A DNA stretch of 64,000 bases from CAYMZZ01 sp047600605 (lineage in GTDB: Bacteria; Bacteroidota; Bacteroidia; Chitinophagales; Chitinophagaceae). Of this stretch, positions 52,722-60,867 are shown piece after piece. Position numbers and translations under genes: made by a program. The stretch spans positions 558,001 to 622,000 of the forward strand of contig JASGKK010000001.1 in the NCBI GenBank assembly GCA_047600605.1, in the 5' to 3' direction. How positions within the stretch are numbered: position 1 is the first letter of the stretch; every line of letters begins with the position of its first letter. The notes below the pieces were generated by a model that was not told the DNA's origin, ran no database searches, and saw only the letters and a program-made list of their open reading frames with translations.

Positions 52722-54308
52722 ATGATGGGAAATAAAAAACTACAGGTTTGGTTACCCCTGCTCTTTTCGATTGTTATGATTGTGGGCATGGTCTTTGGCT
52801 ACAAGCTGGGAGGTGGTAAAGAGTTTTTCAAAAGCAACCGGCAAACTCCGCTCCAGGAAGCACTGGACCTGATCAGGCTGCGTTACGTGGATAAGGTCAA
52901 TACAGATTCGCTCCAGGCCGGCGCCATCCAGCAGATGATGAGCCAGCTCGATCCGCATTCCGTTTATTTTCCGCCCGTAGAACTTAAAGAAGCAAATGAA
53001 GACCTGGCCGGCAACTTTGACGGTATCGGCGTTGAATACAATATTTTTAATGACACGGTCAATATCATGTACGTGATGCCTGGCGGTCCCAGTGACCGTG
53101 CCGGCCTCCTGATCGGCGATAAGATACTGGCTGTGAACGACTCATCGCTTACCGGGCCCTCCATTACTTCTACCCGTATAAAAGAATATATCCGGGGTGA
53201 ACGCGGGTCGTCGGCCCTCCTCACCATCCTCCGCGGGCAGGATACCAAAAAGATCAGCGTGGCACGTGGCAGCATACCCGTACCATCTATCCATGCCGCT
53301 TACATGATCACTCCCACTACCGGTTATATCAAGCTCAATAAATTTACCCAAAACAGTTATGAAGAGTTCATGCAGGCTATGGAGCAACTGCTCAAGCAGG
53401 GCATGAAGGAACTGATCTACGATCTGCGGGGCAATGGCGGTGGCTTTATGAATGAAGCCTACGATATGGCCGACGAATTCTTAAGCGGAGATAAACTGGT
53501 GGTGTATACAGAAGGCGCCAATAGCCGCAAGGAAGAGTTCCGCTGCAAGCGTCCGGGTCTTTTTGAAGAAGGAAAACTGGTTGTGCTGATCGACGAATTG
53601 TCTGCCAGTGCCAGCGAAGTGCTGGCCGGTGCCCTGCAGGATTGGGACCGGGCCGAGATCATCGGTCGCCGCAGTTTTGGCAAGGGACTGGTACAACTGC
53701 AGTTTGGCCTCACCGATGGATCGGCCATTCGTCTTACCACTGCCCGGTATTATACTCCGCTCGGCCGCAGTATTCAACGCCCCTACGACAAAGGCAAAAA
53801 AGTGTACATGGACGAGATATGGGAGCGTTACTCGAATGGTGAAGTGTTATATGCCGATTCCAACAAGATCAATAACGGTAAAAAATTCACTACTCCCGGA
53901 GGCCATATCGTATACGGTGGCGGAGGCATTATGCCGGACCTGTTTGTGCCTATCGACACAGCCACATTCCCGGCTGCCGTGAACCGCCTGTTTGTGGAAG
54001 GCAAATTCAACAGCTTTGTATATCGTTATTACCTTTTGCACCGCGCAGAGATTGACCAGTACAGATCGGTGAAGAATTTTGCAGACAGCTTCAATAAAGT
54101 AGGGCTGATCTGGGATTCTTTTGTACAGGAAGCCAGCCGCGATTCGGTCAACCTGCGTTCGGTAACACCCCAGCAGCGCGAATCCCTGCAATTGCGTCTC
54201 GAAGGTTACCTGGCACGTTTCCGCTGGCGCAACAATGGGTACTATCAGATACTCAACAGTGAGGATCCAATGATAATAAAAGCGCTGCAGATAATTAATG
54301 AGAAGTGA
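52722..54308 (+). CDS. S41 family C-terminal processing protease
   Basis: A 528-residue serine protease of the CtpA/Prc type, anchored by an N-terminal helix (about 8-24). The cap helix region is LDLIRLRYVDKVNTDSL. The PDZ domain is at about 85-165 (GIGVEYNIFNDTVNIMYVMP, GPSDRAGLLIGDKILAVND). The catalytic core has YDLRGNGGGFMNEA (about 228-241), nucleophile Ser in LIDELSASASEVLAGAL (about 288-304) and the base Lys in GRRSFGKGLVQL (about 312-323). A C-terminal helical extension of about 120 residues follows. It processes periplasmic proteins. The stop TGA lies inside a family D repeat. Confidence 0.93.
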   Translation: MMGNKKLQVWLPLLFSIVMIVGMVFGYKLGGGKEFFKSNRQTPLQEALDLIRLRYVDKVNTDSLQAGAIQQMMSQLDPHSVYFPPVELKEANEDLAGNFDGIGVEYNIFNDTVNIMYVMPGGPSDRAGLLIGDKILAVNDSSLTGPSITSTRIKEYIRGERGSSALLTILRGQDTKKISVARGSIPVPSIHAAYMITPTTGYIKLNKFTQNSYEEFMQAMEQLLKQGMKELIYDLRGNGGGFMNEAYDMADEFLSGDKLVVYTEGANSRKEEFRCKRPGLFEEGKLVVLIDELSASASEVLAGALQDWDRAEIIGRRSFGKGLVQLQFGLTDGSAIRLTTARYYTPLGRSIQRPYDKGKKVYMDEIWERYSNGEVLYADSNKINNGKKFTTPGGHIVYGGGGIMPDLFVPIDTATFPAAVNRLFVEGKFNSFVYRYYLLHRAEIDQYRSVKNFADSFNKVGLIWDSFVQEASRDSVNLRSVTPQQRESLQLRLEGYLARFRWRNNGYYQILNSEDPMIIKALQIINEK

Positions 54309-54440
54309 TAAGTATTAAGTTTTAGGTTTTAAGTAGTAGGTGGAAGGCTGAAGATGTAAGGTAAATGGCCGCATCTTCAGCCTTTCTGCTTTTATAAGTA
54401 GTAAGTTGTAGGTAGAGGGTGGAAGGAGTAGGGTAAAAGA
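54303..54440. repeat. Family D words after the S41 protease gene
   Basis: AGTGATAAGTATTAAGTTTTAGG and similar words (seen as GTGATAAG, TATTAAG, TTTTAAG, TAGTAGG) run from the stop codon onward, with TTATAAGTAGTAAG again at 54394-54407. No gene lies in 54309-54717. Confidence 0.6.
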
Positions 54441-54530
54441 CTGATGGGAGCTCGTAGGCGTATAGTTTAAAATTGCAATAATCAGGATTTGATCTTACAG
54501 ACAGTGCCAGATTGACTCTTAACTTCTGCA

Positions 54531-54729
54531 TTTTAAAGCCGGACTTTCTTACACCTTATACTTTATACCCTCAACCCTACTTAAAACCTATCACTTATTA
54601 CTTCCTGCTTATCTACAAAAAAGGGATGCAGTAAACTGCATCCCTCTGTTATTTGAGTTTTAAAGCCGGACTTTTTTACACCTTATACCTTCTCCCCTCA
54701 ACCCTACTTAAAACTTATCACTTATTACT
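54531..54729. repeat. Pair of 72-bp direct repeats (127-bp period) reaching into the DUF6249-like gene
   Basis: Copy 1 (54531-54602) and copy 2 (54658-54729) share TTTTAAAGCCGGACTT then matching A/T-rich words through CACTTATTACT. Copy 2 covers the stop and last codons of the DUF6249-like gene, so copy 1 is a displaced image of a gene end. An intrinsic terminator lies between them. Confidence 0.8.
54616..54645 (-). terminator. Intrinsic terminator of the DUF6249-like gene
   Basis: In the minus-strand transcript GGGATGCAG pairs with CTGCATCCC around TTTA, followed by TTTTTT. It lies about 75 bp after the gene's stop. Confidence 0.85.
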
Positions 54730-55101
54730 CTTATTCTCGTCCCACCATTTCTTTTCGATCTTGTAAGAACCGAAGAGGCCGAGGCCGCCGCCGATGGCAA
54801 TAAGGGCGAAATAAATAGGCACATTGCGGTCGTGATCATAATAGCGGTTATTGCGGATCGCACCATACAGCACATAATTGTCGAGCAGGTAGGCCAGGAA
54901 TAATCCCACGCCGGCACCAATCAGCAATAAAGCCCATTTCAGATTTCTGTAAGGAGCAGGGCGATTGGCAAACTCCTTGGGGTTCATACCCTTCTCAATC
55001 ATAGCCAGATTCTGGCGGGTTTTGAGATAGTAGATACCGAATATCATGGCAAAACCACCGGCAAACATGGTTAACGGAACCAGTACTTCAGGACCATTCA
55101 T
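54718..55101 (-). CDS. DUF6249-like small membrane protein
   Basis: A 127-residue inner-membrane protein. Three hydrophobic segments are visible: VPLTMFAGGFAMIFGIYYL (about 8-26), WALLLIGAGVGLFLAYLL (about 56-73) and IYFALIAIGGGLGLFGSY (about 96-113). The loop MIEKGMNPKEFANR between the first two is the mark of a family I know as DUF6249, which often neighbours ECF sigma/anti-sigma genes. Here it is divergent from such a pair, 608 bp away. Function unknown. Ends ENKSNK just before TGA inside a duplicated block. Confidence 0.75.
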   Translation of the reverse strand: MNGPEVLVPLTMFAGGFAMIFGIYYLKTRQNLAMIEKGMNPKEFANRPAPYRNLKWALLLIGAGVGLFLAYLLDNYVLYGAIRNNRYYDHDRNVPIYFALIAIGGGLGLFGSYKIEKKWWDENKSNK

Positions 55102-55275
55102 AACTTTAAATTTTATATCCGCTCAGGCGGAGCTTGTTAAAAGGATGATTTATTTTTCTACTGTGACTACTACTTTAAAAGTCAGGTTACAGTTTTTAAA
55201 GAACTTTTTTTCGCAACCACCCTGCTTAACCCGGGCAAAACAGTCAGTGGTGCGTTCTGAAGATAAGACTACATC

Positions 55276-55505
55276 GGTTTAAAACAGGTTACAGACATGA
55301 AAAAATATTTGATTTTCAGGGAATTAGGTTTGGTGATTTGAAAATTTGAAGATTTGAACGATGTGCTAATGGGTAATGTGCCAATGTGCTAATATGCTAT
55401 TACACGGGTTTAAAACAGGTTACAGATACGAAAAAATATTTGATTTTCAGGGAATTAGGTTTGGAGATTTGAAAATTTGAAGATTTGAATGATGTGCTAA
55501 TGTGC
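55276..55505. repeat. 131-bp tandem duplication
   Basis: GGTTTAAAACAGGTTACAGA begins at 55276 and again at 55407. The match continues through GATTTTCAGGGAATTAGGTT and the family A words, then drifts within the family B words. About five differences were counted in the first 90 bp. Confidence 0.85.
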
Positions 55506-55577
55506 CAGTGTGCTAATGTGCTGATTGATTTGAGAATTTGACGACGAGGGGCGAGTAGACAACAGATGGAATATGGA

Positions 55578-55654
55578 AACCATTAGCACATCAGCAAATT
55601 AGCATATTAGCACATTCTTCTCCCCATCCTCAAATTTTCAAATTTTCAAATCAA
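55578..55654. repeat. Inverted-orientation family B then A words
   Basis: CATTAGCACATCAGC-type words followed by CCTCAAATTTTCAAATTTTC-type words. They could pair with the forward A/B words of the duplication to the left. The array ends 8 bp before the sigma-gene -7 element, so the -33 region lies in repeat DNA. Confidence 0.7.
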
Positions 55655-55662
55655 CACATTTC

Positions 55663-55670
55663 TACCTTTG
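55663..55670 (+). promoter_or_regulatory. -7 promoter element of the sigma-factor gene
   Basis: TACCTTTG fits TAnnTTTG, 39 bp before the ATG. The -33 position falls in the family A array and has no good TTTG. Confidence 0.45.
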
Positions 55671-55709
55671 CTGTAACCAACGACCTTCAATTGGCGTCTA
55701 AACCTCCAG

Positions 55710-56297
55710 ATGTCTACCGGACTGAATGATAATGAGATCATTAGCAAAGTGCTAAGTGGTGATCAGCAGGCATATTCCCTGTTGGTCAACCGATATCAGA
55801 ACTTTGTTTTCACCCTTGTGCTGCGGTTTGTAAAGAGCCGTGAAGATGCAGAAGAGGTGGCGCAGGATGTATTTATTAAGGCTTACAGAGCCCTGGCTGA
55901 TTTTAAAGGAGCATCCAAATTCAGCACCTGGCTTTATACCATTGTAAATACAACCAGCCTCAGTTTTCTGCGAAAGAAAAAGCTGGAAGTGCATTCACTG
56001 GATAATGAACGCGTATTTGAAGTGGCGGATAGTATAGATTCCGGTATGCAGGCTAACCAGGTTGAGGCCCGCTCGCGGGTAGATATGGTCAATAAGGCCA
56101 TTGGTCTGCTGGGAGGTGATGATGCCGAAATCATAACTTTGTTTTACAAGGGTGAGCAGAGTCTGGAAGAAATAGCGCAGATACTGGGCATTGAACCCAA
56201 TACGGCCAAAGTGCGATTGCACCGGGCACGTGGGCGGCTCAAGGATAAAATGGAAAACCATTTTGCCCAGGAAGTAAAAGATTTGAACACATTTTAA
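55710..56297 (+). CDS. ECF-type RNA polymerase sigma factor
   Basis: A 195-residue sigma-70 family protein with only regions 2 and 4. Region 2 (about 25-92) contains YQNFVFTLVLRFVKSREDAE and DVFIKAYRALADFKGASKFS plus TWLYTIVNT. Region 4 (about 130-185) contains EIITLFYKGEQSLEEIAQIL and KVRLHRARGRLKDKM. It would direct transcription of an extracytoplasmic stress regulon. The next gene starts 10 bp later and is probably its anti-sigma factor. Confidence 0.93.
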   Translation: MSTGLNDNEIISKVLSGDQQAYSLLVNRYQNFVFTLVLRFVKSREDAEEVAQDVFIKAYRALADFKGASKFSTWLYTIVNTTSLSFLRKKKLEVHSLDNERVFEVADSIDSGMQANQVEARSRVDMVNKAIGLLGGDDAEIITLFYKGEQSLEEIAQILGIEPNTAKVRLHRARGRLKDKMENHFAQEVKDLNTF

Positions 56298-56307
56298 ACT
56301 TGTGATT

Positions 56308-56817
56308 ATGGATACGCAACACTCAATGGAAGACCGGCTGTGGGAGTATATTGACGGGCAGGGCAATGCCGAAGAGCGTACAGTTATTGAACAGCTGATT
56401 GCTGCCGATACTGCCTGGCGTGCCAAATACGGCGAATTGCTCGAAGTTCATCAACTCATCAACTCCAGTGAATTGGAAGAACCCTCCATGCGTTTCACCC
56501 GCAATGTAATGGACGAAATAGCCCGGATGCAGATAGCACCCGCTACGCAGTCATATATCAATAAAAATATTATTCGTGGCCTCACGATCTTTTTTGTCAC
56601 GATGATCATTGGTTTTCTGATCTATGGCTTTGGCCAGATAGACTGGACGGCCAAAAATGATCCGAAAATGAACATCGATCTCAGCGCCATTGACTACAGC
56701 AAATTCTTCAACAACAACCTGGTCAACGCGTTTATGATGCTGAATGTAATACTGGGCCTCTTTCTTCTTGACCGGTATCTGGCCAATAAGCGAAAGAAGT
56801 TTTCGGAAGAAATGTGA
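56308..56817 (+). CDS. Probable membrane anti-sigma factor
   Basis: A 169-residue protein starting MDTQHSMEDRLWEYIDGQGN at the ATG 56308. The N-terminal 70 residues look like an anti-sigma domain (LWEYIDG, ERTVIEQLIAADTAWRAKYG, VHQLI) but have no zinc-binding HxxxCxxC. Two transmembrane helices follow (GLTIFFVTMIIGFLIYGF, FMMLNVILGLFLLDRY) with a periplasmic loop of about 30 residues. Position 10 bp after the ECF gene supports the role. An earlier in-frame GTG (56302) is possible but less likely. Confidence 0.75.
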   Translation: MDTQHSMEDRLWEYIDGQGNAEERTVIEQLIAADTAWRAKYGELLEVHQLINSSELEEPSMRFTRNVMDEIARMQIAPATQSYINKNIIRGLTIFFVTMIIGFLIYGFGQIDWTAKNDPKMNIDLSAIDYSKFFNNNLVNAFMMLNVILGLFLLDRYLANKRKKFSEEM

Positions 56818-57107
56818 GAGAGAATGTGCTAATATGCCAATGTGCTAGTGTGCTAATGCCATTTGAAGATTTGGTGATTTGAAAATTTGAAGATTATTTT
56901 TCCAGCATATTATTGCTTAGCATCTTTTATTCGCTTTGCTTCCTTTGCGTTTAAGTTAGCTAATCATCTCATTAGCATATTAACACACTAGCACATTAGC
57001 ATACTCCCCTCTTTGCTTAATGATCATTCATTAAGTCCGGTCGCCTCCCTGTTTTCAGGGGGGCTTTTCAACTTGATTTGAAGATTTGGTAATTTGAAAA
57101 TATGCTA
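56818..57107. repeat. Mixed family B and A words after the anti-sigma gene
   Basis: ATGTGCTA, ATATGCCA, ATGTGCTA, GTGTGCTA, then ATTTGAAG, ATTTGGTG, ATTTGAAA and ATTTGAAG follow the stop within 8 bp (56825-56894). Inverted B words occur at 56970-57003, and forward A words again at 57075-57099. The rest of the 56818-57308 gap is low-complexity with no gene. A and B words share one 8-nt period here. Confidence 0.75.
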
Positions 57108-57108
57108 A

Positions 57109-57259
57109 TGTGCTAATACGCTAATGGCTCTCTGAATTCCATAGCCCCTGGCCTTCTGCCCTTTACCCTCTACTATTCTATCCTCTTCAAATCTTCAAAT
57201 TTTCAAATTCTCAAATCGCAATTCATTAGCACATCAGCACACTGGCACATTAGCACATT
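57109..57259. repeat. Dispersed 151-bp intergenic cassette, copy 1
   Basis: Forward B words, a unique core (GGCTCTCTGAATTCCATAGC and on), inverted A words and inverted B words. It matches 60717-60867 with about three mismatches over 151 bp. A partial copy is at 60195-60288. Confidence 0.9.
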
Positions 57260-57278
57260 CTCTCCATTTCCAATTCCT

Positions 57279-57286
57279 TACTTTTG
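57279..57286 (+). promoter_or_regulatory. -7 promoter element of the cystathionine beta-synthase gene
   Basis: TACTTTTG fits TAnnTTTG, 22 bp before the ATG. The -33 region is in the tail of the 151-bp cassette. Confidence 0.45.
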
Positions 57287-57308
57287 CAGCATTAATAATC
57301 TTGCGCAT

Positions 57309-58667
57309 ATGGATATCAAAAACAACATATTAGAGACAATCGGTAATACACCGCTTATTCGCCTCAATAAAGTAGCGCGGGAGTTGCCTGCAACTGTACT
57401 GGCCAAGGTGGATTATTTCAATCCCGGTAACTCTATTAAAGACCGGATGGCCCTCAAAATGGTGGAAGTGGCTGAACAGGAAGGCAAGTTGAAACCCGGT
57501 GGCACCATCATCGAATGTACCAGTGGCAATACCGGTATGGGACTTGCCCTCGCAGCTGTGGTAAAAGGATACAAATCCATTTTTGTAACGACTGATAAAC
57601 AATCCAAGGAAAAAGCAGATATTCTGAAAGCGGTAGGCGCCGAAGTGATCGTTTGCCCTACCAATGTGATGCCCGATGATCCACGCAGTTATTACAGTGT
57701 GGCTAAACGACTGGCCAGGGAAATTCCCAATAGCTATCATATGAACCAGTATGATAACCTGGCCAACCGGCTGGCTCACTACGAAACTACCGGACCGGAG
57801 ATCTGGAAACAAACAGATGGAAAGATCACTCACCTGGTATGCACGGCAGGTACCGGAGGTACTATCACGGGCACTGCCATGTACCTGAAAGAAAAGAACC
57901 CGAATATTCAGATATGGGCGATTGACGTGTACGGCAGCCTGCTCACCAAATATTTCAATACCGGCGAGATTGATATGAATGAAGTACATCCTTATATCAG
58001 CGAAGGCTTCGGAGAAGATTTTGTACCGGAGAACTATGATATGAGCGTGATCGATCATTTTGAACAGGTAACGGATCGCGATGGAGCCATAATGGCCCGT
58101 CGGCTGGCACGTGAGGAAGGGTTGTTTTGCGGATACAGCGCCGGCAGCTGCTACCAGGGACTAATACAGCTCAAAGACCGGTTAAAAAAGGACGACCTCG
58201 TCGTATGTATTTTTCATGACCATGGCAGCCGTTATGTGGGCAAGATCTATAATGACCAGTGGATGATAGAACGCGGGTTCCTCGACGTAAAAAGCTTTAA
58301 GGATGTAGTGAGTGCACGTGGCGCCAAACGCCTCATTACAGTAGAGCCCACACAAACCGTAGCCGAAGCCGTGGATCTCATGAAAAAATATGATATCGAA
58401 CAGATTCCCGTAATGCAGAATGGTGAATTGACCGGCACTATCAGCGAAAGCGGTCTCTTTCAGAAAATATTCGACAATCCTGCTATTAAAAATGCCTCTG
58501 TCAGCGATGTTATAGAAGCCCGGTTGCCATTGGTGGCCTTTGATACCCCCGTTGAAAAGCTCAGTACACTTATCAGCAGAGAGAATGGCGCGGTTTTGGC
58601 AAAAGATGAAGCAGGCAATTATCATATCATCACCAAGTATGATGTGCTGCAGGCACTGGGCCAGTAA
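57309..58667 (+). CDS. Cystathionine beta-synthase with C-terminal CBS pair
   Basis: A 452-residue PLP enzyme of the cysteine synthase/CBS group. It condenses serine with homocysteine (or H2S) in transsulfuration. NNILETIGNTPLIRLNKVAR starts the fold. The PLP Lys is in YFNPGNSIKDRMALKM (about 37-52), the phosphate loop is ECTSGNTGMGLALAA (about 69-83), and CTAGTGGTITGTAMYL (about 178-193) is conserved. A CBS-domain pair covers about 335-450 (VEPTQTVAEAVDLMKKYDIE, VIEARLPLVAFDTPVEKLST). This layout is that of eukaryotic-like CBS, where the pair can be regulatory. Confidence 0.9.
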   Translation: MDIKNNILETIGNTPLIRLNKVARELPATVLAKVDYFNPGNSIKDRMALKMVEVAEQEGKLKPGGTIIECTSGNTGMGLALAAVVKGYKSIFVTTDKQSKEKADILKAVGAEVIVCPTNVMPDDPRSYYSVAKRLAREIPNSYHMNQYDNLANRLAHYETTGPEIWKQTDGKITHLVCTAGTGGTITGTAMYLKEKNPNIQIWAIDVYGSLLTKYFNTGEIDMNEVHPYISEGFGEDFVPENYDMSVIDHFEQVTDRDGAIMARRLAREEGLFCGYSAGSCYQGLIQLKDRLKKDDLVVCIFHDHGSRYVGKIYNDQWMIERGFLDVKSFKDVVSARGAKRLITVEPTQTVAEAVDLMKKYDIEQIPVMQNGELTGTISESGLFQKIFDNPAIKNASVSDVIEARLPLVAFDTPVEKLSTLISRENGAVLAKDEAGNYHIITKYDVLQALGQ

Positions 58668-58815
58668 CAGCACACAATAAAGTGGAAACACCTACCTGCA
58701 ATACCGGTAAAACGTTTGCATAAGCAGGTATACGTATTTCTACGATTTACTTCTGCGCTATACACGCAAAAAACACGCGCCGGTTTACGATAAAAACACG
58801 GAAATACTGCGGTAA

Positions 58816-58841
58816 AAAATAGAGCAATTTTGCTCTATTTT
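58816..58841 (+). terminator. Symmetric hairpin terminator
   Basis: AAAATAGAGCA pairs exactly with TGCTCTATTTT around ATTT, with A- and T-runs as flanks. It lies 149 bp after the cystathionine beta-synthase stop and could end transcription in either direction. Confidence 0.7.
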
Positions 58842-58859
58842 GTTAATGCTCTACCAATT

Positions 58860-59215
58860 ATTTTTGTGTCAGAAGTTGATTGATTACTACATCAATCGTT
58901 GACATTCGAATCCAATCCTTGTAAATCCGAACAAACCGTCCAATAACCTATTAGAGACCCAAATCCTTCGAAAAACCAAACCGAATCACGATCGGTAAAA
59001 TCCAGTATCAGTCAACTTCTTCTTTTTTAAGAAGCTTATTTGAAAAACCGTCCCGTTTAATATCCGAATCCTTTAGAAATTCCGACCAGACCTATTGAAA
59101 AACCAAAACAGGGAAATCCAAATCCGAAAAAACCAAATTCATCCAATCCATTTCCTTGAAGAACACCGAAAAGTCACCGTGTCCAAATCCATGAAAAGTA
59201 TTTAAGTCCGGAACC
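58860..59215. other. Word-rich non-coding region of unknown nature
   Basis: Between the terminator and a strong stem, no gene is found in any frame. The minus-strand reading is dense in two words: GGATTTGGATT-like (for example GGATTCGG, GGATTTGG, GGATTGG) and GGTTTTTC, each occurring at least three times. Word spacing is irregular, unlike the A-D arrays. Identity unknown; a structured RNA or a decayed repeat would fit. The whole 58668-59363 gap holds no gene. Confidence 0.4.
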
Positions 59216-59261
59216 CCTCCTGCTAACATGTACCTCCCCTGGAGCTCCCGTTAGCAGGAGG
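59216..59261. other. 12-bp perfect stem with 22-nt loop
   Basis: CCTCCTGCTAAC at 59216-59227 pairs exactly with GTTAGCAGGAGG at 59250-59261. The loop contains GGAG and CTCC that could pair further. It lies 100 bp upstream of the BtuF-like gene. No T-tract follows, so it may be a regulatory RNA element. Confidence 0.6.
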
Positions 59262-59363
59262 CGCGGTGATCCCCAACAGTCACTTTCTCCTTTCTTTTTT
59301 ATTTTCCTCTCATTTACTGCCTAACTTGCATTACCGCTATCTTTTATATAGTCGGTTTTTTTT

Positions 59364-60149
59364 ATGCCTTTTTTTACTGACCAGACCGGTCGTCACATAC
59401 AGTTGCAGGCCCCTGCCCGCCGCATAGTATCGCTGGTGCCCTCACTCACCAATACCCTGCATCAATTGGGGCTGGAAGAAGAAGTGATAGGCATCACACG
59501 GTTTTGTGTGCACCCCGGCGATTGGTACCGCAGCAAAACCCGCATCGGTGGCACCAAGGACGTACATATTGATCAGGTATTGCAATTGAAACCAGACCTG
59601 GTACTGGCCAATAAGGAAGAAAATATCAGGGAACAGATAGATGCCCTAAACCTGCAGGTGCCCGTATGGACCAGCGATATCAGCACTCTGGCAGATACTT
59701 TTTACATGATCCATGCCCTGGGGCAGCTTACCGGTAAAACTACCGAAGCCGCACAAATGGTATCCCGCATTGAAACAGCATTTGCCTCTTTATCCACCCC
59801 GACACGCCGTTACCGTAGCCTTTACCTCATCTGGCGCAATCCCTATATGGCAGCGGGAGGTGATACTTTCATTCACCAGATGATGCAGGCCGGAGGATTT
59901 GATAATGTACTCGCCAGCACAAATCGTTATCCCTCTCTCAGCAATGAACAAATACAGGAGTTGCAGCCGGAACTGCTTTTTCTCTCCTCTGAGCCCTACC
60001 CTTTCAAGGCCACTCATGCCGAAGAATTGCAGCAGCTATTACCGAAGACACGCATCCTGCTCGTCAATGGCGAAGCCTTTAGCTGGTATGGCGCGTCGTT
60101 GCTGCAAACTCCAGACTATCTGATGCAGCTCCGAAATGAGTTATACTAA
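59364..60149 (+). CDS. BtuF-like helical-backbone metal/cobalamin receptor
   Basis: A 261-residue protein of the periplasmic-binding class III fold: N-terminal lobe with RRIVSLVPSLTNTLHQLGLE (about 19-38), EEVIGITRFCVHP, then DQVLQLKPDLVLANKEENIR, a long helix about 105-130, and the second lobe WRNPYMAAGGDTFIHQMM and LQPELLFLSSEPYPF. These match BtuF/cobalamin-binding proteins. No signal peptide precedes MPFFTDQTGRHIQLQAP, so as read it is cytoplasmic; an upstream start was not seen. No ABC permease is nearby. Confidence 0.8.
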   Translation: MPFFTDQTGRHIQLQAPARRIVSLVPSLTNTLHQLGLEEEVIGITRFCVHPGDWYRSKTRIGGTKDVHIDQVLQLKPDLVLANKEENIREQIDALNLQVPVWTSDISTLADTFYMIHALGQLTGKTTEAAQMVSRIETAFASLSTPTRRYRSLYLIWRNPYMAAGGDTFIHQMMQAGGFDNVLASTNRYPSLSNEQIQELQPELLFLSSEPYPFKATHAEELQQLLPKTRILLVNGEAFSWYGASLLQTPDYLMQLRNELY

Positions 60150-60194
60150 GGAAGGATTTGACGATTTGAGGATTTGAGGATGTTGAGAGAGAAA

Positions 60195-60288
60195 ATGTGC
60201 TAATATGCTAATGGCTCTCTGAATTCCATAGCCCCTGGCCGTCTGCCCATTACCCTCTACCATTCTATCCTCTTCAAATCTTCAAATC
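60195..60288. repeat. Dispersed intergenic cassette, partial copy 2
   Basis: Contains the forward B words, the GGCTCTCTGAATTCCATAGC core and the first inverted A words, then diverges. Compared with copy 1 it has about three changes. Confidence 0.85.
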
Positions 60289-60716
60289 ACTGTTGTCCGG
60301 GGAAAACGGATCTCATAAAAACACTATCACTTAATGAGCTACTTGCAGGCATTTTTGAACGCTTTTTAAAAGCAAGCCCCTGATAACAATGTTAGATATG
60401 GCCGCAAGGCGTCCCGTTCATTTTATCTTCATTTCGCTACCGTATTCCCTTATTTTTTCTTGTGGCCCGCCGGCCGTGGAGGCAAAAAGACCGAATTAAA
60501 AGCAGCTAGGAAACGGGGGAACAGTATGCGGACAGTAAACGATTCGACCATTTCCAGCTTAACCGCTCGTCCCGAAGTTTCGGGACGGACCCGGATACTT
60601 CATTTCAACAGTCAAGGCAGTGTGATAGTTTTTCGAAAGACCAGCTATTTTCTTTTATTTTCCCCGTACAACAGTGATTTAAGGATTTGAAGATACTGAG
60701 AGAGAAAATGTGCTGA

Positions 60717-60867
60717 TGTGCTAATACGCTAATGGCTCTCTGAATTCCATAGCCCCTTGCCTTCTGCCCTTTACCCTCTACCATTCTATCCTTTTCAAAT
60801 CTTCAAATTTTCAAATTCTCAAATCGCAATTCATTAGCACATCAGCACACTGGCACATTAGCACATT
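60717..60867. repeat. Dispersed 151-bp intergenic cassette, copy 3
   Basis: Nearly identical to 57109-57259 across its full length, including the order of the family A and B words. It ends 19 bp before the ATG of the kinase-like gene. Confidence 0.9.

Larger units (their letters stand above)
55102..55709. other. Non-coding region between divergent genes, with repeat blocks
   Basis: No gene is seen. It contains a tandem duplication (55276-55505), mixed family A and B words at 55333-55535, an inverted-orientation B then A stretch at 55578-55654, and the sigma-gene -7 element at 55663. Confidence 0.7.

Noticed and set aside
57109..57259. CRISPR array
   Set aside because: Repeats have a 7-9-nt period with no constant-length spacers, and no cas genes are present.
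58860..59363. Cobalamin riboswitch upstream of the BtuF-like gene
   Set aside because: No B12-box or conserved core could be found; the strong stem alone is not evidence.
60460..60690. 76-codon open frame in the gap before the kinase-like gene
   Set aside because: It has no recognisable motif, lies in a repeat-rich gap and crosses the CGTCCCGAA palindrome.
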